Shown piece by piece: positions 1 through 8,628 of a stretch of DNA of 64,000 bases (its first letter is position 1; each line of letters begins with the position of its first letter). Source of the DNA: Alkalicoccobacillus gibsonii. Its GTDB lineage: Bacteria; Bacillota; Bacilli; Bacillales; Bacillaceae_D. The DNA lies in NCBI RefSeq assembly GCF_016798245.1, contig NZ_JAEUZA010000005.1, positions 62,001-126,000 of the forward strand, read 5' to 3'. The notes beneath the pieces were generated by a model. That model was not told where the DNA came from and searched no databases. It saw nothing but the letters and a program-made list of their open reading frames with translations. The position numbers and the translations under genes were made by a program.

Positions 1-357
1 TGAACCAATTGTGCCTTTTTTCTCTTTTTTAAGATGTTGATAAAGTGGGTGAGCGTTGCTTCCGTTCACATCAACCTTTGCAAATAAAGGAAAGCTCACA
101 CCAAAATTCACCTTACACACGTTTTCCATTTCATCATCTTCAACCGGCTCTTGATTCATGAATTGGTTGCATGGAAAGCCTAACACTTCAAATCCTTGGT
201 CTGCATACTCTTGATGAAGCTTTTCCAGACCATCAAACTGAGGAGCAAACCCGCATTTTGTCGCCGTATTGACGATCAATAACGCTTTTCCTTCATACTT
301 AGACAGTGGAATGTCCTCTCCCTTAGAAGACTTCACTGTGTAATCATAGACAGACAT
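1..357 (-). CDS. Glutathione peroxidase (BsaA-like), 3' part cut by window edge
   Basis: The first 119 codons of a thiol peroxidase of the glutathione peroxidase family are present; the C-terminus lies beyond the left edge. The start is ATG at 357, preceded by AGGAGGTTAGCGT. The peroxidatic motif NTATKCGFAPQ is visible near residues 30-40, with Cys where animal enzymes carry selenocysteine. The second family motif, FPCNQF, follows near residue 70. Bacterial members usually use thioredoxin rather than glutathione to reduce hydroperoxides in the cytoplasm; that is family knowledge and is not shown here. The gene is transcribed away from nothing obvious and looks monocistronic within what is visible. 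Confidence 0.9.
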   Translation of the reverse strand, partial: MSVYDYTVKSSKGEDIPLSKYEGKALLIVNTATKCGFAPQFDGLEKLHQEYADQGFEVLGFPCNQFMNQEPVEDDEMENVCKVNFGVSFPLFAKVDVNGSNAHPLYQHLKKEKKGTIGS

Positions 358-428
358 ACGCTAACCTCCTGTAATCAAGTATCTGTCTGCATTATACCGC
401 TTATTTACGTGATCGCCTACTTTTGTGC

Positions 429-1145
429 CTAGAGCTTCTCTCTTCTCGCAAAATTAACAAAGCGGAACTTATCAGGCCGATGCCTCGATTCAGTATACTG
501 GAAAATCCGTGCGTCATCTAAATAGGTTCTACCTCGCACAACAACGATGTTTTGGAAGCCTTCCATGTCTAATAATTCAAGATCCTCTTCTGTGGGTTCT
601 TCCACTACAATCTCTTTCTTTGCAAAGCTAATCACAAGTCCGAGTGTGCCTTCTATATATTCATAGATCGAATTCTCACTCATCTTCGCAGTAAGACCTG
701 GTACAACGGAATGAACGAGATCATCCTTATCTAAGATGACCCGTTCACCATCAACCTTGCGTACTCGTGTGATGCGCAAGGCTTTTTGTTCACTTGTTAG
801 CTGCAGCTTGTCCTGCAGATCAAGATCAGGAATGACTTCATCAAATGCGACAACCGTTGTTTCTACATCCATGCTCATGCGTTCGCTCAGCTCTTTGAAA
901 CTAGATACTCCTGAAAAAGGAAAGTCAATCTTGGCTCGATCGAGTACGACCGATCCCTTTCCTTGTATTTTTTGAATATACCCACGCTCTGATAATAGCT
1001 TTAACGCTTTTCTGATAGTTTCTCTAGACGCATCGTAGGTTTTAACTAGCTCTAACTCAGAAGGAAGAAGTTCTTCTGGCTTCCATTTTCCTGTTTGAAT
1101 TTGGTTAGCCAGCTCTTCATATACCCATTGGAATTTGCTTTTCAA
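429..1145 (-). CDS. treR: Trehalose operon repressor TreR (GntR family, HutC/UTRA type)
   Basis: GntR-type repressor of trehalose uptake and cleavage. Residues 1-70 form the winged helix-turn-helix (LPSELELVKTYDASRETIRKAL), and the rest is a UTRA effector domain that in TreR binds trehalose 6-phosphate. The C-terminal block FQYTESRHRPDKFRFVNFARR is highly characteristic of TreR. An upstream GTG (1154) is open, but the Shine-Dalgarno AGGCGGTG overlaps it. TTG at 1145, giving MKSKFQWVYEEL, is better spaced and matches the start of B. subtilis TreR, so I chose it (238 residues). It is the last gene of treP-treA-treR, about 25 bases behind treA. Palindromic TreR-type operators occur upstream of treP at 4396-4441, consistent with autoregulation. 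Confidence 0.93.
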   Translation of the reverse strand: MKSKFQWVYEELANQIQTGKWKPEELLPSELELVKTYDASRETIRKALKLLSERGYIQKIQGKGSVVLDRAKIDFPFSGVSSFKELSERMSMDVETTVVAFDEVIPDLDLQDKLQLTSEQKALRITRVRKVDGERVILDKDDLVHSVVPGLTAKMSENSIYEYIEGTLGLVISFAKKEIVVEEPTEEDLELLDMEGFQNIVVVRGRTYLDDARIFQYTESRHRPDKFRFVNFARREKL

Positions 1146-1170
1146 CCCAAACACCGCCTGTTCTTATTCT

Positions 1171-2853
1171 TCATGATGAAGACGTCTGAACATGATATAC
1201 CACTGCTTCGTAAGGTCGTAATGTTATTTCTTGACCTGGCTTACTTAATTGCTCGTAATTCGAAAGCAGAACTTTCGCATCCTCCTTGCTTACCCAATCC
1301 GGAAGATCAATGGTTACAGGTTGCTCATAAAAGTTAGCCAATACCACTGCTTTTTCATCCTGCCATTGTCGCACGTACGCAAATACCTGCTTGTGGTCAA
1401 CGTGTATCAGCTGGTAGTCTCCAAATGTAATAATATCATGAGTCTTTCTTAGATCAACCAGTTTCTGATAGAAATAGAAGATGGAATTCGGATCACTAAG
1501 CGCTTCAACAGCGTTGATTTCTTTATAGTTACTCGCTGTGTTAATCCACGGAGTACCAGTGGTGAATCCACCATTTGGTTTCGCATTCCATTGAACCGGC
1601 GTTCGTGAGTTATCGCGAGATTTTTGCTTGATGATCTTCATAATGGTTGATTCATCGAGCTTGGCTTCTTTTAGCTCTTCATACATATTTAACGTTTCGA
1701 CATCCCGATATTCATCGATGGTTTCGAATTTAGGATTTGTCATTCCGAATTCTTCTCCTTGATAAATATAAGGTGTCCCTTGCATCATGTGCATGACTAA
1801 AGCAAGCATTTTTGCAGATTCCTTATGATACTGTCCATCATTCCCATAACGACTTACCACTCTAGGCTGGTCATGATTACACCAGAACAATGCATTCCAG
1901 CCACCACCTTCATGCATACCAACCTGCCATTTAGACAAAATCTGTTTCAAAGCAAGAAAATCCATCTCACCCAGCGCCCATTTCTCACCATTTGGATAGT
2001 CGACTTTTAGATGGTGGAAATTAAACGTCATGCTTAGTTCATTACGGTCAGGGTGCGAGTATTTCACACAATGCTCTAAAGTAGTCGATGACATTTCCCC
2101 TACTGTCATTGCCTGATAAGGGGAAAGGACTTCACGATTCATCTCTTGAAGATATTCGTGAACGCGTGGGCCATCAGTATAGAATTTACGTCCATCTCCT
2201 AGCCCTACCGATCCGTCATCATTTGGAAAGTCCTGATCCTTTGAAATAAGATTGATCACATCTAACCGGAAGCCATCAATTCCTTTTTCAAACCAAAACT
2301 TCATTAGCTTGTAAACTTCCTTGCGCACCTCTTCATTTTCCCAGTTAAGATCGCCTTGCGTTTCATCAAATAAATGTAGATAGTACTGCTCAGTGGTCTC
2401 GTCCCACTTCCATGCCGAGCCTCCAAATTTGGAGATCCAGTTGTTTGGAGCTTGTCCATCCACCGCATCCTTCCAGATATAAAAATCACGATACTGATTC
2501 TCTTTTGAAGATGAAGCCTGCTTAAACCACTCATGCTCTGTAGACGAATGATTCACAACTAAGTCCATGATCAGTTTCATGTCTCTTTTATGAGTTTCTT
2601 CTAATAATTCCTCGAAATCTTCCATTGTTCCATATTCACCGTGAATCGAGTAGTAATCGCTAATATCATAACCATTATCTCGTTGGGGTGATGAATAAAC
2701 AGGAGTTAACCAGATCACGTCTACTCCTAGCTTTTTTAAATAATCGAGCTTCTCTATTACTCCTTGTAGATCTCCAACTCCGTTTCCAGTTGTATCGTTA
2801 AAGCTCTTTGGATAAATTTGATACACTACGGACTTTCTCCACCATTCATTCAT
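1171..2853 (-). CDS. treA: Trehalose-6-phosphate hydrolase (alpha,alpha-phosphotrehalase, GH13)
   Basis: Cytoplasmic GH13 enzyme that splits trehalose 6-phosphate, imported by TreP, into glucose and glucose 6-phosphate. The protein is 560 residues, the usual length of this subfamily. It shows the N-terminal WWRKSVVYQIYPKSF signature, the nucleophile region GFRLDVIN near residue 197, the acid/base region TVGEMSS near 252, and the NHDQPR motif near 325. The start ATG at 2853 has AAAGGGTG upstream; an open in-frame start six codons earlier has no good ribosome site. It lies between treP and treR. A GC-rich hairpin separates it from treP and may set the relative expression of the two genes. Confidence 0.95.
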   Translation of the reverse strand: MNEWWRKSVVYQIYPKSFNDTTGNGVGDLQGVIEKLDYLKKLGVDVIWLTPVYSSPQRDNGYDISDYYSIHGEYGTMEDFEELLEETHKRDMKLIMDLVVNHSSTEHEWFKQASSSKENQYRDFYIWKDAVDGQAPNNWISKFGGSAWKWDETTEQYYLHLFDETQGDLNWENEEVRKEVYKLMKFWFEKGIDGFRLDVINLISKDQDFPNDDGSVGLGDGRKFYTDGPRVHEYLQEMNREVLSPYQAMTVGEMSSTTLEHCVKYSHPDRNELSMTFNFHHLKVDYPNGEKWALGEMDFLALKQILSKWQVGMHEGGGWNALFWCNHDQPRVVSRYGNDGQYHKESAKMLALVMHMMQGTPYIYQGEEFGMTNPKFETIDEYRDVETLNMYEELKEAKLDESTIMKIIKQKSRDNSRTPVQWNAKPNGGFTTGTPWINTASNYKEINAVEALSDPNSIFYFYQKLVDLRKTHDIITFGDYQLIHVDHKQVFAYVRQWQDEKAVVLANFYEQPVTIDLPDWVSKEDAKVLLSNYEQLSKPGQEITLRPYEAVVYHVQTSSS

Positions 2854-2879
2854 TGATATACACCCTTTCAAGTAAGAAA

Positions 2880-2911
2880 GCCGCCTTTGCAGGAATCTGC
2901 GAAGCGGCCTC
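2880..2911 (-). promoter_or_regulatory. Intercistronic hairpin between treP and treA
   Basis: GCCGC...GCAG pairs with CTGC...GCGGC around a four-base loop. On the minus strand the stem is followed by TTTCTTACTT, a poor terminator tail. It probably acts as an mRNA stabiliser or partial attenuator inside the tre operon; this role is inferred. Confidence 0.5.
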
Positions 2912-2922
2912 TTTAATTTTCA

Positions 2923-4344
2923 TTATTTTTCGTCTAAATTCTTCTGGAAGCGAGCTGTAATAATAGTAGCTAATAACGGAATAACAATCGCAATAGCCAT
3001 TCCAATTGCGAAGCTAATATAGTTTCCTCTTGTTCCCTCAATTGCAAGAATTCCAGGCAGTCCTCCAACTCCAATGGCTGGAGCTAAGATTCCATTAAGC
3101 GCTACCCAAGCACCTGCAATCGCCGCCCCAATGATGGCGCAAATAAACGGGAAGCGATAGCGTAAATTTACACCAAACAACGCCGGCTCGGTCACTCCAA
3201 GGTAAGCAGAGATAGAAGAAACAAACGACAATCCTTTTGTTTTTTGGTTCTTCAGTACAAAATACATTCCAAGGGCTGCTGAACCTTGTGCGATATTAGA
3301 CATAACCAGGATTGGCCATAAGAAGGTTCCACCCTGACTTGCAATTAATTGAAAGTCTACTGCAAGGAACGTGTGATGAACACCCGTTATAACAAGTGGT
3401 GCATAGAATAGACCATAAATAAGTCCGCCCACAATTGCAAATTTATCAAATAAGAATACAAACACATCTGTAATGCTGTTACCAATAGCAAAGGTTACAG
3501 GACCAATTAAGATGAATGCAAGGAAACCAGTAATCAGTAATGCTACTGGAGCAACAACAAGTAACTGAATGGAATCTGGAGTAACCCGTTTCATAAAGTT
3601 TTCAATCTTCGCGAGCACATACGATGCTAGAAGGATAGGAAGTACTTGTCCTTGGTACCCCATCGCAGCAATATCAAAGCCGAACAAATTCCAATAAGGA
3701 ACGGTCCCATTTTTTACTGCATCCGCGTATCCGTTTGCATTCAGAAGATCAGGGTGACATAGAATGAGTCCTAACACAATACCAAGAAGTGGACTTCCGC
3801 CAAACTTCTTCACCGCTGACCAACCAATTAATGCTGGTAGGAATGCGAAGGCGGTACTTGCGATTGTATTAATGATTTCAGCTAGACCTGCCCATTGTGG
3901 ATACATCTCAACGAGTGGTTGGTCTGTAAAAATCGCGTTCACTAGAATATTGTTAATCCCTAGCAATAAACCTGCTGTAATAATGGCTGGTAAAATCGGA
4001 ATAAAAATATCAGCAAGTCCTTTGACTGCTCGTTGTAATGGATTCATCTTCTCTGCCGATGCTTGTTTCGTCTCTTCCTTCGTTGACTCTGAGATTCCCG
4101 CTTCAGAAATAAACTCAGTATAAACCTTATCAACTAGCCCTTGTCCAAGAATCACTTGATACTGATTATTCGCTGCAAATGATCCTTTTACTTTATCAAT
4201 TCCTTCTAATGCTTGCTTGTCCACTTTACTTTCATCATGTAAAACAAGTCGAAGTCTTGTGACACAATGCGTAGCAGATGATACGTTTTCCTTGCCTCCA
4301 ATTGCTTTAAGTATATCCTTAGCAATTTTACGGTTCTCACTCAT
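2923..4344 (-). CDS. treP: PTS trehalose-specific EIIBC component
   Basis: Membrane permease and phosphotransferase of the PEP:sugar system that imports trehalose as trehalose 6-phosphate. The N-terminal EIIB domain (about 1-85) carries the phosphorylated Cys in ATHCVTRLRLVL. A hydrophobic EIIC domain runs from about 110 to 465, with the conserved LGVTEPALFGVN segment. No EIIA domain is fused, so an EIIA of the glucose type must come from elsewhere. Two consecutive ATGs exist (4347 and 4344); GGGGGG at 4352-4357 is spaced better for 4344. It is the first gene of the operon, and TreR operators plus a cre-like site lie upstream. Confidence 0.95.
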   Translation of the reverse strand: MSENRKIAKDILKAIGGKENVSSATHCVTRLRLVLHDESKVDKQALEGIDKVKGSFAANNQYQVILGQGLVDKVYTEFISEAGISESTKEETKQASAEKMNPLQRAVKGLADIFIPILPAIITAGLLLGINNILVNAIFTDQPLVEMYPQWAGLAEIINTIASTAFAFLPALIGWSAVKKFGGSPLLGIVLGLILCHPDLLNANGYADAVKNGTVPYWNLFGFDIAAMGYQGQVLPILLASYVLAKIENFMKRVTPDSIQLLVVAPVALLITGFLAFILIGPVTFAIGNSITDVFVFLFDKFAIVGGLIYGLFYAPLVITGVHHTFLAVDFQLIASQGGTFLWPILVMSNIAQGSAALGMYFVLKNQKTKGLSFVSSISAYLGVTEPALFGVNLRYRFPFICAIIGAAIAGAWVALNGILAPAIGVGGLPGILAIEGTRGNYISFAIGMAIAIVIPLLATIITARFQKNLDEK

Positions 4345-4395
4345 CATTTATCCCCCCTGTATCGGCCTTTAAATAGTCTAAATCATATGATCAAC

Positions 4396-4441
4396 ATGTA
4401 TATACAAATGATTACGGTTACATCTTAACTTGTATATACAA
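4396..4441 (-). promoter_or_regulatory. Twin TreR operators with a cre-like site between them
   Basis: Two palindromes, ATGTATATACAA at 4396-4407 and TTGTATATACAA at 4430-4441, match the known B. subtilis TreR operator core. Their centres are 34 bp apart. Between them, 4409-4422 reads TGTAACCGTAATCA on the minus strand, which fits the CcpA cre consensus TGWAANCGNTNWCA at 13 of 14 positions. This predicts induction by trehalose 6-phosphate and catabolite repression of treP-treA-treR. Confidence 0.85.
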
Positions 4442-4547
4442 ATTAGTCAACTAAAATCTTCTTTTTTCGACAAATACGTTAAAGTCGCCTTCCTATACCC
4501 TTAAAAAGGCCCGTTGAATCGCTATTTCTTTTAAATCTAAAAAAAGC

Positions 4548-4580
4548 GCTACTCGCTCTAAGGCAAGTAACGCGCTTTTT
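4548..4580 (-). terminator. Terminator of the lnr-like ABC operon
   Basis: An imperfect stem built on AAAAAGCGC/GCGCTTTTT with an inner TACT/AGTA pairing is followed on the minus strand by a T run. It lies directly behind the stop codon of the last permease gene. Confidence 0.75.
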
Positions 4581-5690
4581 CTATTGAACGGATCGTCTTT
4601 CCATTAGATGTAATCCGATACCCATAAAGATTACACCCATAAAGCATAAGATTGACGCTGGTAATAAATATTCTTCGAGCTCCCAATTGTAAAGAGTCGC
4701 TCCTTTTAACATGTCCATTCCATACGTAATTGGACTAATGTAGGAAAGGGCTAAAATAACCTTAGATGAAACAATCTCAATCGGCCAAAATGCACCTCCA
4801 AGCATAGCCATGCTGACAGCGATGAATGGAATAATTGCATCAAGCTGCCTCATTGAGGTAATAAGACCACTGATAAAGACACCGAAAGAAACTAATGCGA
4901 ATACATAAGGAATGACAACGATCATGCTCGTCACTAGCCCACCTTGAAAGTCAAATTGAAAGAGCGTAGCAAATAAAAGAAATACAAGAATAATTTGAAG
5001 GTAACCAATTAAAAAGCTATACGTTAAATTCCCCAGATAGATACTTGATTTTGAAGCAGGTGAAAGAATTAAGCGATCCCACACACCATTCTGCTTCTGT
5101 TCTATGATGGATGATATGGAAAACGTGATTGTATAGATAACAAAGAACAGTGAAAAGCCAAAGATTGATTGTAACGATTGGTCATATATCCAACTTTCTG
5201 AGTCCTCTCCTTCAAAGCTTTGTACTTGAAGAGGAAAGAGTGTCTGACTCTCATTCAGTTCATTTAGTACCTCTTCCTTTTCTCCACCCCCTATATCAAC
5301 AGCTGCATCCACGAATTGTTTTTTTGTATAGTACGATTGAACAAGTGAATCAATAAAATTAATCACAAAGGACTCTCTTGCTACAAGGATGGAATAACTT
5401 TCTTCTTTTAATTCAATAGCAGCCTCAGCTGATTGGTTATCTAACAAACCTTGAATGTCATCTTTAGCAGTAGATATGAATGCGAGATTCAGCTCCTGAT
5501 TCAAGGATTCTACCGCTTCTTCCACCTGCGTATCGCTTAACTCTTCTGAATAAACGGGCACTCGAATGGATGGAGCTAAGTCTGTATTCCCTAAGACAAA
5601 CACGAAAGCAATGGTGAGAACATACATAGAGAGAAGTGCCCATGGATTGCGAATAGATTCTCTTATTAATCCCCAGATAATTCCCCTCAT
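4581..5690 (-). CDS. ABC-2 type permease, LnrN/YfiN-like
   Basis: Membrane subunit of an ABC-2 drug exporter. One membrane helix lies near residues 15-35, then an extracytoplasmic region of about 140 residues, then five or six helices in the C-terminal half. ATG at 5690 (MRGIIWGLIRES) has GGGGGGGACAACG upstream and overlaps the TGA of the preceding permease as ATGA, so it is preferred over the open start at 5720. The gene order kinase, regulator, ATPase, permease, permease is that of B. subtilis lnrJKLMN (yfiJKLMN), which exports linearmycin-type polyenes. The assignment rests on order and architecture; the true substrate is unknown. Confidence 0.8.
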   Translation of the reverse strand: MRGIIWGLIRESIRNPWALLSMYVLTIAFVFVLGNTDLAPSIRVPVYSEELSDTQVEEAVESLNQELNLAFISTAKDDIQGLLDNQSAEAAIELKEESYSILVARESFVINFIDSLVQSYYTKKQFVDAAVDIGGGEKEEVLNELNESQTLFPLQVQSFEGEDSESWIYDQSLQSIFGFSLFFVIYTITFSISSIIEQKQNGVWDRLILSPASKSSIYLGNLTYSFLIGYLQIILVFLLFATLFQFDFQGGLVTSMIVVIPYVFALVSFGVFISGLITSMRQLDAIIPFIAVSMAMLGGAFWPIEIVSSKVILALSYISPITYGMDMLKGATLYNWELEEYLLPASILCFMGVIFMGIGLHLMERRSVQ

Positions 5691-6907
5691 CGTTGTCCCC
5701 CCCTTTTTGGAAACAAACAAACTGCTAAAACAACTAGCACAACACTATATCCGACTAATAGTAGAATGCTCGGAAGAATGTTTTGAAAGTCTCCCCCTTG
5801 AAATGCGTGAAAGTACGCGGTCATCGTTGTTCCATTTGGTGTTAGTTCTCCAACTTTACCAATTATAGGATTCAATATATCTATTTGAATAAAGCTTCCC
5901 CCAATAAAGGCAAAAATCGTGACAATTAGATTAGTGAATAAGGTAGAGGCTTTATACGAATCAAATTTAAAATTCATTGCAGTGAGTAATACAGTGAGTC
6001 CTCCTACGGTCATACTGATGGCAAGCGTCGTCAGTCCAAACTGCAACAAGCTTCCCCACTTTACGCCAAATGCAAGATAAGATATAGAGAAAATGGCGCA
6101 TAGCTGAAAGCCAGCTGTTAAGGTTCCCGTAACCCATTTACTAATTCCGTAGATATAAGTTGGGGCTTGGGATAGAATCATCCGATCAACGACCTTTGTT
6201 CGCTTCTCATCTGTTGCAAATCTTGAAACCAGCCCAGCCGTATACAAAACAAACATAGCCGCCATTGCGACAACAACATAATCAAACACTCTAATGGTTC
6301 GGTTCTGTGTTTGCTCTATGGTTCGTTGGATTTCTTGTTGCTGGAGTATCGTTTCATCCCCTATCTCATAAGCCAGCTGGTTCATACGTAAGGTTTCATA
6401 GAAGGATTGGACAACACTGTTTATTAACTGTGAGTTCGTCGATTGCTCACGATTCATATGAACAATGACTTCTTCTTGTTCACCTCTACTTAGTAGTTGA
6501 GTCCGCCAAATGCTTTCTTGATATCCTTCTGGAAATTCAATCACAGCTGCTAGCTCCTTGTCAGCCAGTGCTTCGTCAAGGGTCAGTGAGGTTTCTATCG
6601 TGATCTTCTCAAGATTCTCTCGAAACACATCTTCAACTAAGATGTCTTTCACGTTAAAGGAAGCCATGAGTTGTTGAATAGCAACTTCAGGAATGCCTTC
6701 AGCTTCCATCTCTTCTACAAACCTTTGTGTCTCTTCATCCGTGAGCTCTGTATCCACCACTGCAATTGAAAAGGGCTCAATTCCTCCACCAGATTGTGCA
6801 TATCCAAGGATCGCAATTAACCCGAGAGGCATAACGAATAGTAAAATTAGAACCGATTTCTCTCTCAGTAAATGCTGGATATCCTTTTTAACTAGTGCCC
6901 ATACCAT
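5687..6907 (-). CDS. ABC-2 type permease, LnrM/YfiM-like
   Basis: First permease of the exporter, 406 residues. The start VKKDIQHLLREKSVLILLFVMP forms the first helix, followed by a long extracytoplasmic loop to about residue 215. Five hydrophobic segments follow, as in ABC2_membrane_3 proteins. ATG at 6907 has GGAGATGAGTGT in front. It lies 11 bases behind the ATPase gene and overlaps the next permease by four bases, which implies translational coupling and a heterodimeric channel. Assignment to LnrM is by synteny and size. Confidence 0.8.
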   Translation of the reverse strand: MVWALVKKDIQHLLREKSVLILLFVMPLGLIAILGYAQSGGGIEPFSIAVVDTELTDEETQRFVEEMEAEGIPEVAIQQLMASFNVKDILVEDVFRENLEKITIETSLTLDEALADKELAAVIEFPEGYQESIWRTQLLSRGEQEEVIVHMNREQSTNSQLINSVVQSFYETLRMNQLAYEIGDETILQQQEIQRTIEQTQNRTIRVFDYVVVAMAAMFVLYTAGLVSRFATDEKRTKVVDRMILSQAPTYIYGISKWVTGTLTAGFQLCAIFSISYLAFGVKWGSLLQFGLTTLAISMTVGGLTVLLTAMNFKFDSYKASTLFTNLIVTIFAFIGGSFIQIDILNPIIGKVGELTPNGTTMTAYFHAFQGGDFQNILPSILLLVGYSVVLVVLAVCLFPKRGGQR

Positions 6908-6918
6908 ACACTCATCTC

Positions 6919-7848
6919 CTAATCTCGCAGCTTTCGGCCTGTTAAGTGTAAGAACACATCTTCAAGCGTAGGTGGCTTAACCTGGATACTCAAGAGCTTT
7001 ACCTTAGCCTCAGCAGCCATGGCAATAATCTCATTAAACAAATCAGATTGTACGGTTACTACTTTATAAGATGAATCTTCAATGACAACCGATGAAACAC
7101 TTGGATGCTTCGATAAGGTTTCTTCAAGGTGGCGACTCATTCGGTCCACCTGGATGATGATTGTTTCTTCAGAACGTAAAATCCCTTTTAATTCAGGCTT
7201 TGTGCCTGATGCAATCATAGAGCCACGGTCCATAATATAGACCCTGTCACAAACCTGCTCCACTTCTTCCATGTAGTGACTTGTGTATAGGATGGTCATT
7301 TGTTTCTCTCTTTGAAGTCTTCTGACCATTTCTAATATAAAATGACGGGATTGCGGATCGATCCCCACCGTAGGTTCATCCATAATTAGAATGTCAGGCT
7401 GGTGGATTAAGGCAATAGCGATGTTCAACCTTCGCTTCATCCCGCCTGAGAATGTTTTCACCTTATCTTTTTTCCGTTCCTCAAGTCCTATGTCAACTAA
7501 TAATTCCTGGACTCTCTGTTTAAGCTCTTTCGTAGTGATTCCGTACATTTTTCCAAAGAACATTAGATTGTCCTCAGCCGTAAGCTGCGGGAATAAAGCC
7601 AGATCCTGTGGAACAAGTCCAATCGCTCTTCTAAGCTTTTTTGGGTTCTTAATCATGCTATCTCCGTAATAAAGGACATTTCCCTCCGTTGGTTTAATCA
7701 GTGTAGAAATCATTGAGATAGCCGTTGATTTTCCAGCACCATTTGGACCGAGTAGCCCAACTGACTCTCCCTTTTCTAGATATAGGTTTACGCCTTTAAC
7801 AGCCTCGAGCTGTTTATACGTTTTTGACAGGTTAACAACTTCAAGCAT
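6919..7848 (-). CDS. ABC transporter ATPase, LnrL/YfiL-like
   Basis: Cytoplasmic ATP-hydrolysing subunit (309 residues) of the two-permease exporter downstream. Walker [10 protein letters not shown] is near residues 34-42, the signature [12 protein letters not shown] near 138, Walker B ILIMDEPT near 160, and the switch His in YTSHYMEE near 192. The C-terminal 80 residues form the extra domain seen in DrrA/NatA-type antibiotic exporters, ending in [21 protein letters not shown] at 7848 has GAGGGAGGGAG upstream. The gene is separated from the two-component genes by a terminator and its own control region containing a perfect palindrome. Confidence 0.9.
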   Translation of the reverse strand: MLEVVNLSKTYKQLEAVKGVNLYLEKGESVGLLGPNGAGKSTAISMISTLIKPTEGNVLYYGDSMIKNPKKLRRAIGLVPQDLALFPQLTAEDNLMFFGKMYGITTKELKQRVQELLVDIGLEERKKDKVKTFSGGMKRRLNIAIALIHQPDILIMDEPTVGIDPQSRHFILEMVRRLQREKQMTILYTSHYMEEVEQVCDRVYIMDRGSMIASGTKPELKGILRSEETIIIQVDRMSRHLEETLSKHPSVSSVVIEDSSYKVVTVQSDLFNEIIAMAAEAKVKLLSIQVKPPTLEDVFLHLTGRKLRD

Positions 7849-7936
7849 GTGACTCCCTCCCTCTCTTCATTTTCATTTTATGTTAGATTCCGTTTCCAGC
7901 CTATTCCTAAAAGTCATCATTATCGGGTTTAACGAG

Positions 7937-7950
7937 ATGACTTAAGTCAT
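7937..7950 (-). promoter_or_regulatory. Perfect 14-bp palindrome, likely response-regulator site for the ABC genes
   Basis: ATGACTTAAGTCAT is a perfect palindrome about 90 bases upstream of the ATPase gene. A further TGACTT copy lies about ten bases nearer the gene. NarL/LuxR-type regulators such as the neighbouring LnrK-like protein bind short inverted repeats. The role is inferred from position. Confidence 0.5.
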
Positions 7951-7987
7951 AAAAAAAGCACACGGTCTGATGAAAGACTGTGCACTT
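7951..7987 (-). terminator. Terminator behind the LnrK-like regulator
   Basis: Stem GCACAGTCT...AGACCGTGTGC followed by seven T on the minus strand, placed directly behind the regulator stop. It separates the two-component genes from the ABC genes. Confidence 0.8.
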
Positions 7988-7990
7988 CCG

Positions 7991-8623
7991 TTAAACTAAA
8001 TGATGTTTAATGGCGAGTATTGCTAATTGAGTCCGATCTCTAGCCCCAACTTTTGTTAGAAGCTGACTTACATAATTCTTAACCGTTCCAAGTGATAAAA
8101 AGAGAGCCTCGGAGATTTCCTGATTATTCTTCCCTTCCCCAATAAGTCGCAGAATAGAGACTTCCCGTGCGTTTAAATCAATTGAAAGTGAACGTTCTTT
8201 TGTTTGCGTAAGTAGCTTTGGTACAACAGATGCGGCCACCTGATCATCCAAGCTCAATCCTCCACGCAGCGCACTATGAATCGACTGGATCAGCTTTTCA
8301 CTATCCGCATCCTTAAGTACGTACCCGACAGCCCCAAGCTTTAGCGCTTCAAGCGCATACTCATCATCAGAAAAGGTGGTTAGGATCACTATTTTTGCTA
8401 AAGGATCTTCTTCTCTGATCTTTTTTGTAGCTTCAAGCCCTGTCATGACAGGCATTCGGATATCCATTAATACTAGGTCCACTTGATTCGTTCGATATGT
8501 ATAAATGGCCTCTTCACCATTTGCTGCTTCTGCAACGACTTGTAACGCCTGGTCTGTTTCAATCATCATCTTTAATCCTTGGCGGACAAGAGCCTGATCT
8601 TCTACTAGCATGATGTTTGCCAA
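7991..8623 (-). CDS. Response regulator, NarL/LuxR family, LnrK/YfiK-like
   Basis: Cytoplasmic transcriptional regulator phosphorylated by the adjacent kinase. The receiver domain occupies residues 1-120, with the phospho-acceptor Asp in LVLMDIRMP near 53 and Lys in YVLKDAD near 105. A LuxR-type helix-turn-helix lies near 145-205 (LNAREVSILRLIGEGKNNQEISEALFLS). The open frame reaches a GTG at 8632, but AAGGAG (8632-8637) overlaps that GTG. TTG at 8623 has ideal eight-base spacing, so the product is taken as MANIMLVEDQ and onward. It probably activates the ABC operon downstream, as LnrK does. Confidence 0.88.
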   Translation of the reverse strand: MANIMLVEDQALVRQGLKMMIETDQALQVVAEAANGEEAIYTYRTNQVDLVLMDIRMPVMTGLEATKKIREEDPLAKIVILTTFSDDEYALEALKLGAVGYVLKDADSEKLIQSIHSALRGGLSLDDQVAASVVPKLLTQTKERSLSIDLNAREVSILRLIGEGKNNQEISEALFLSLGTVKNYVSQLLTKVGARDRTQLAILAIKHHLV

Positions 8624-8628
8624 CGGTA

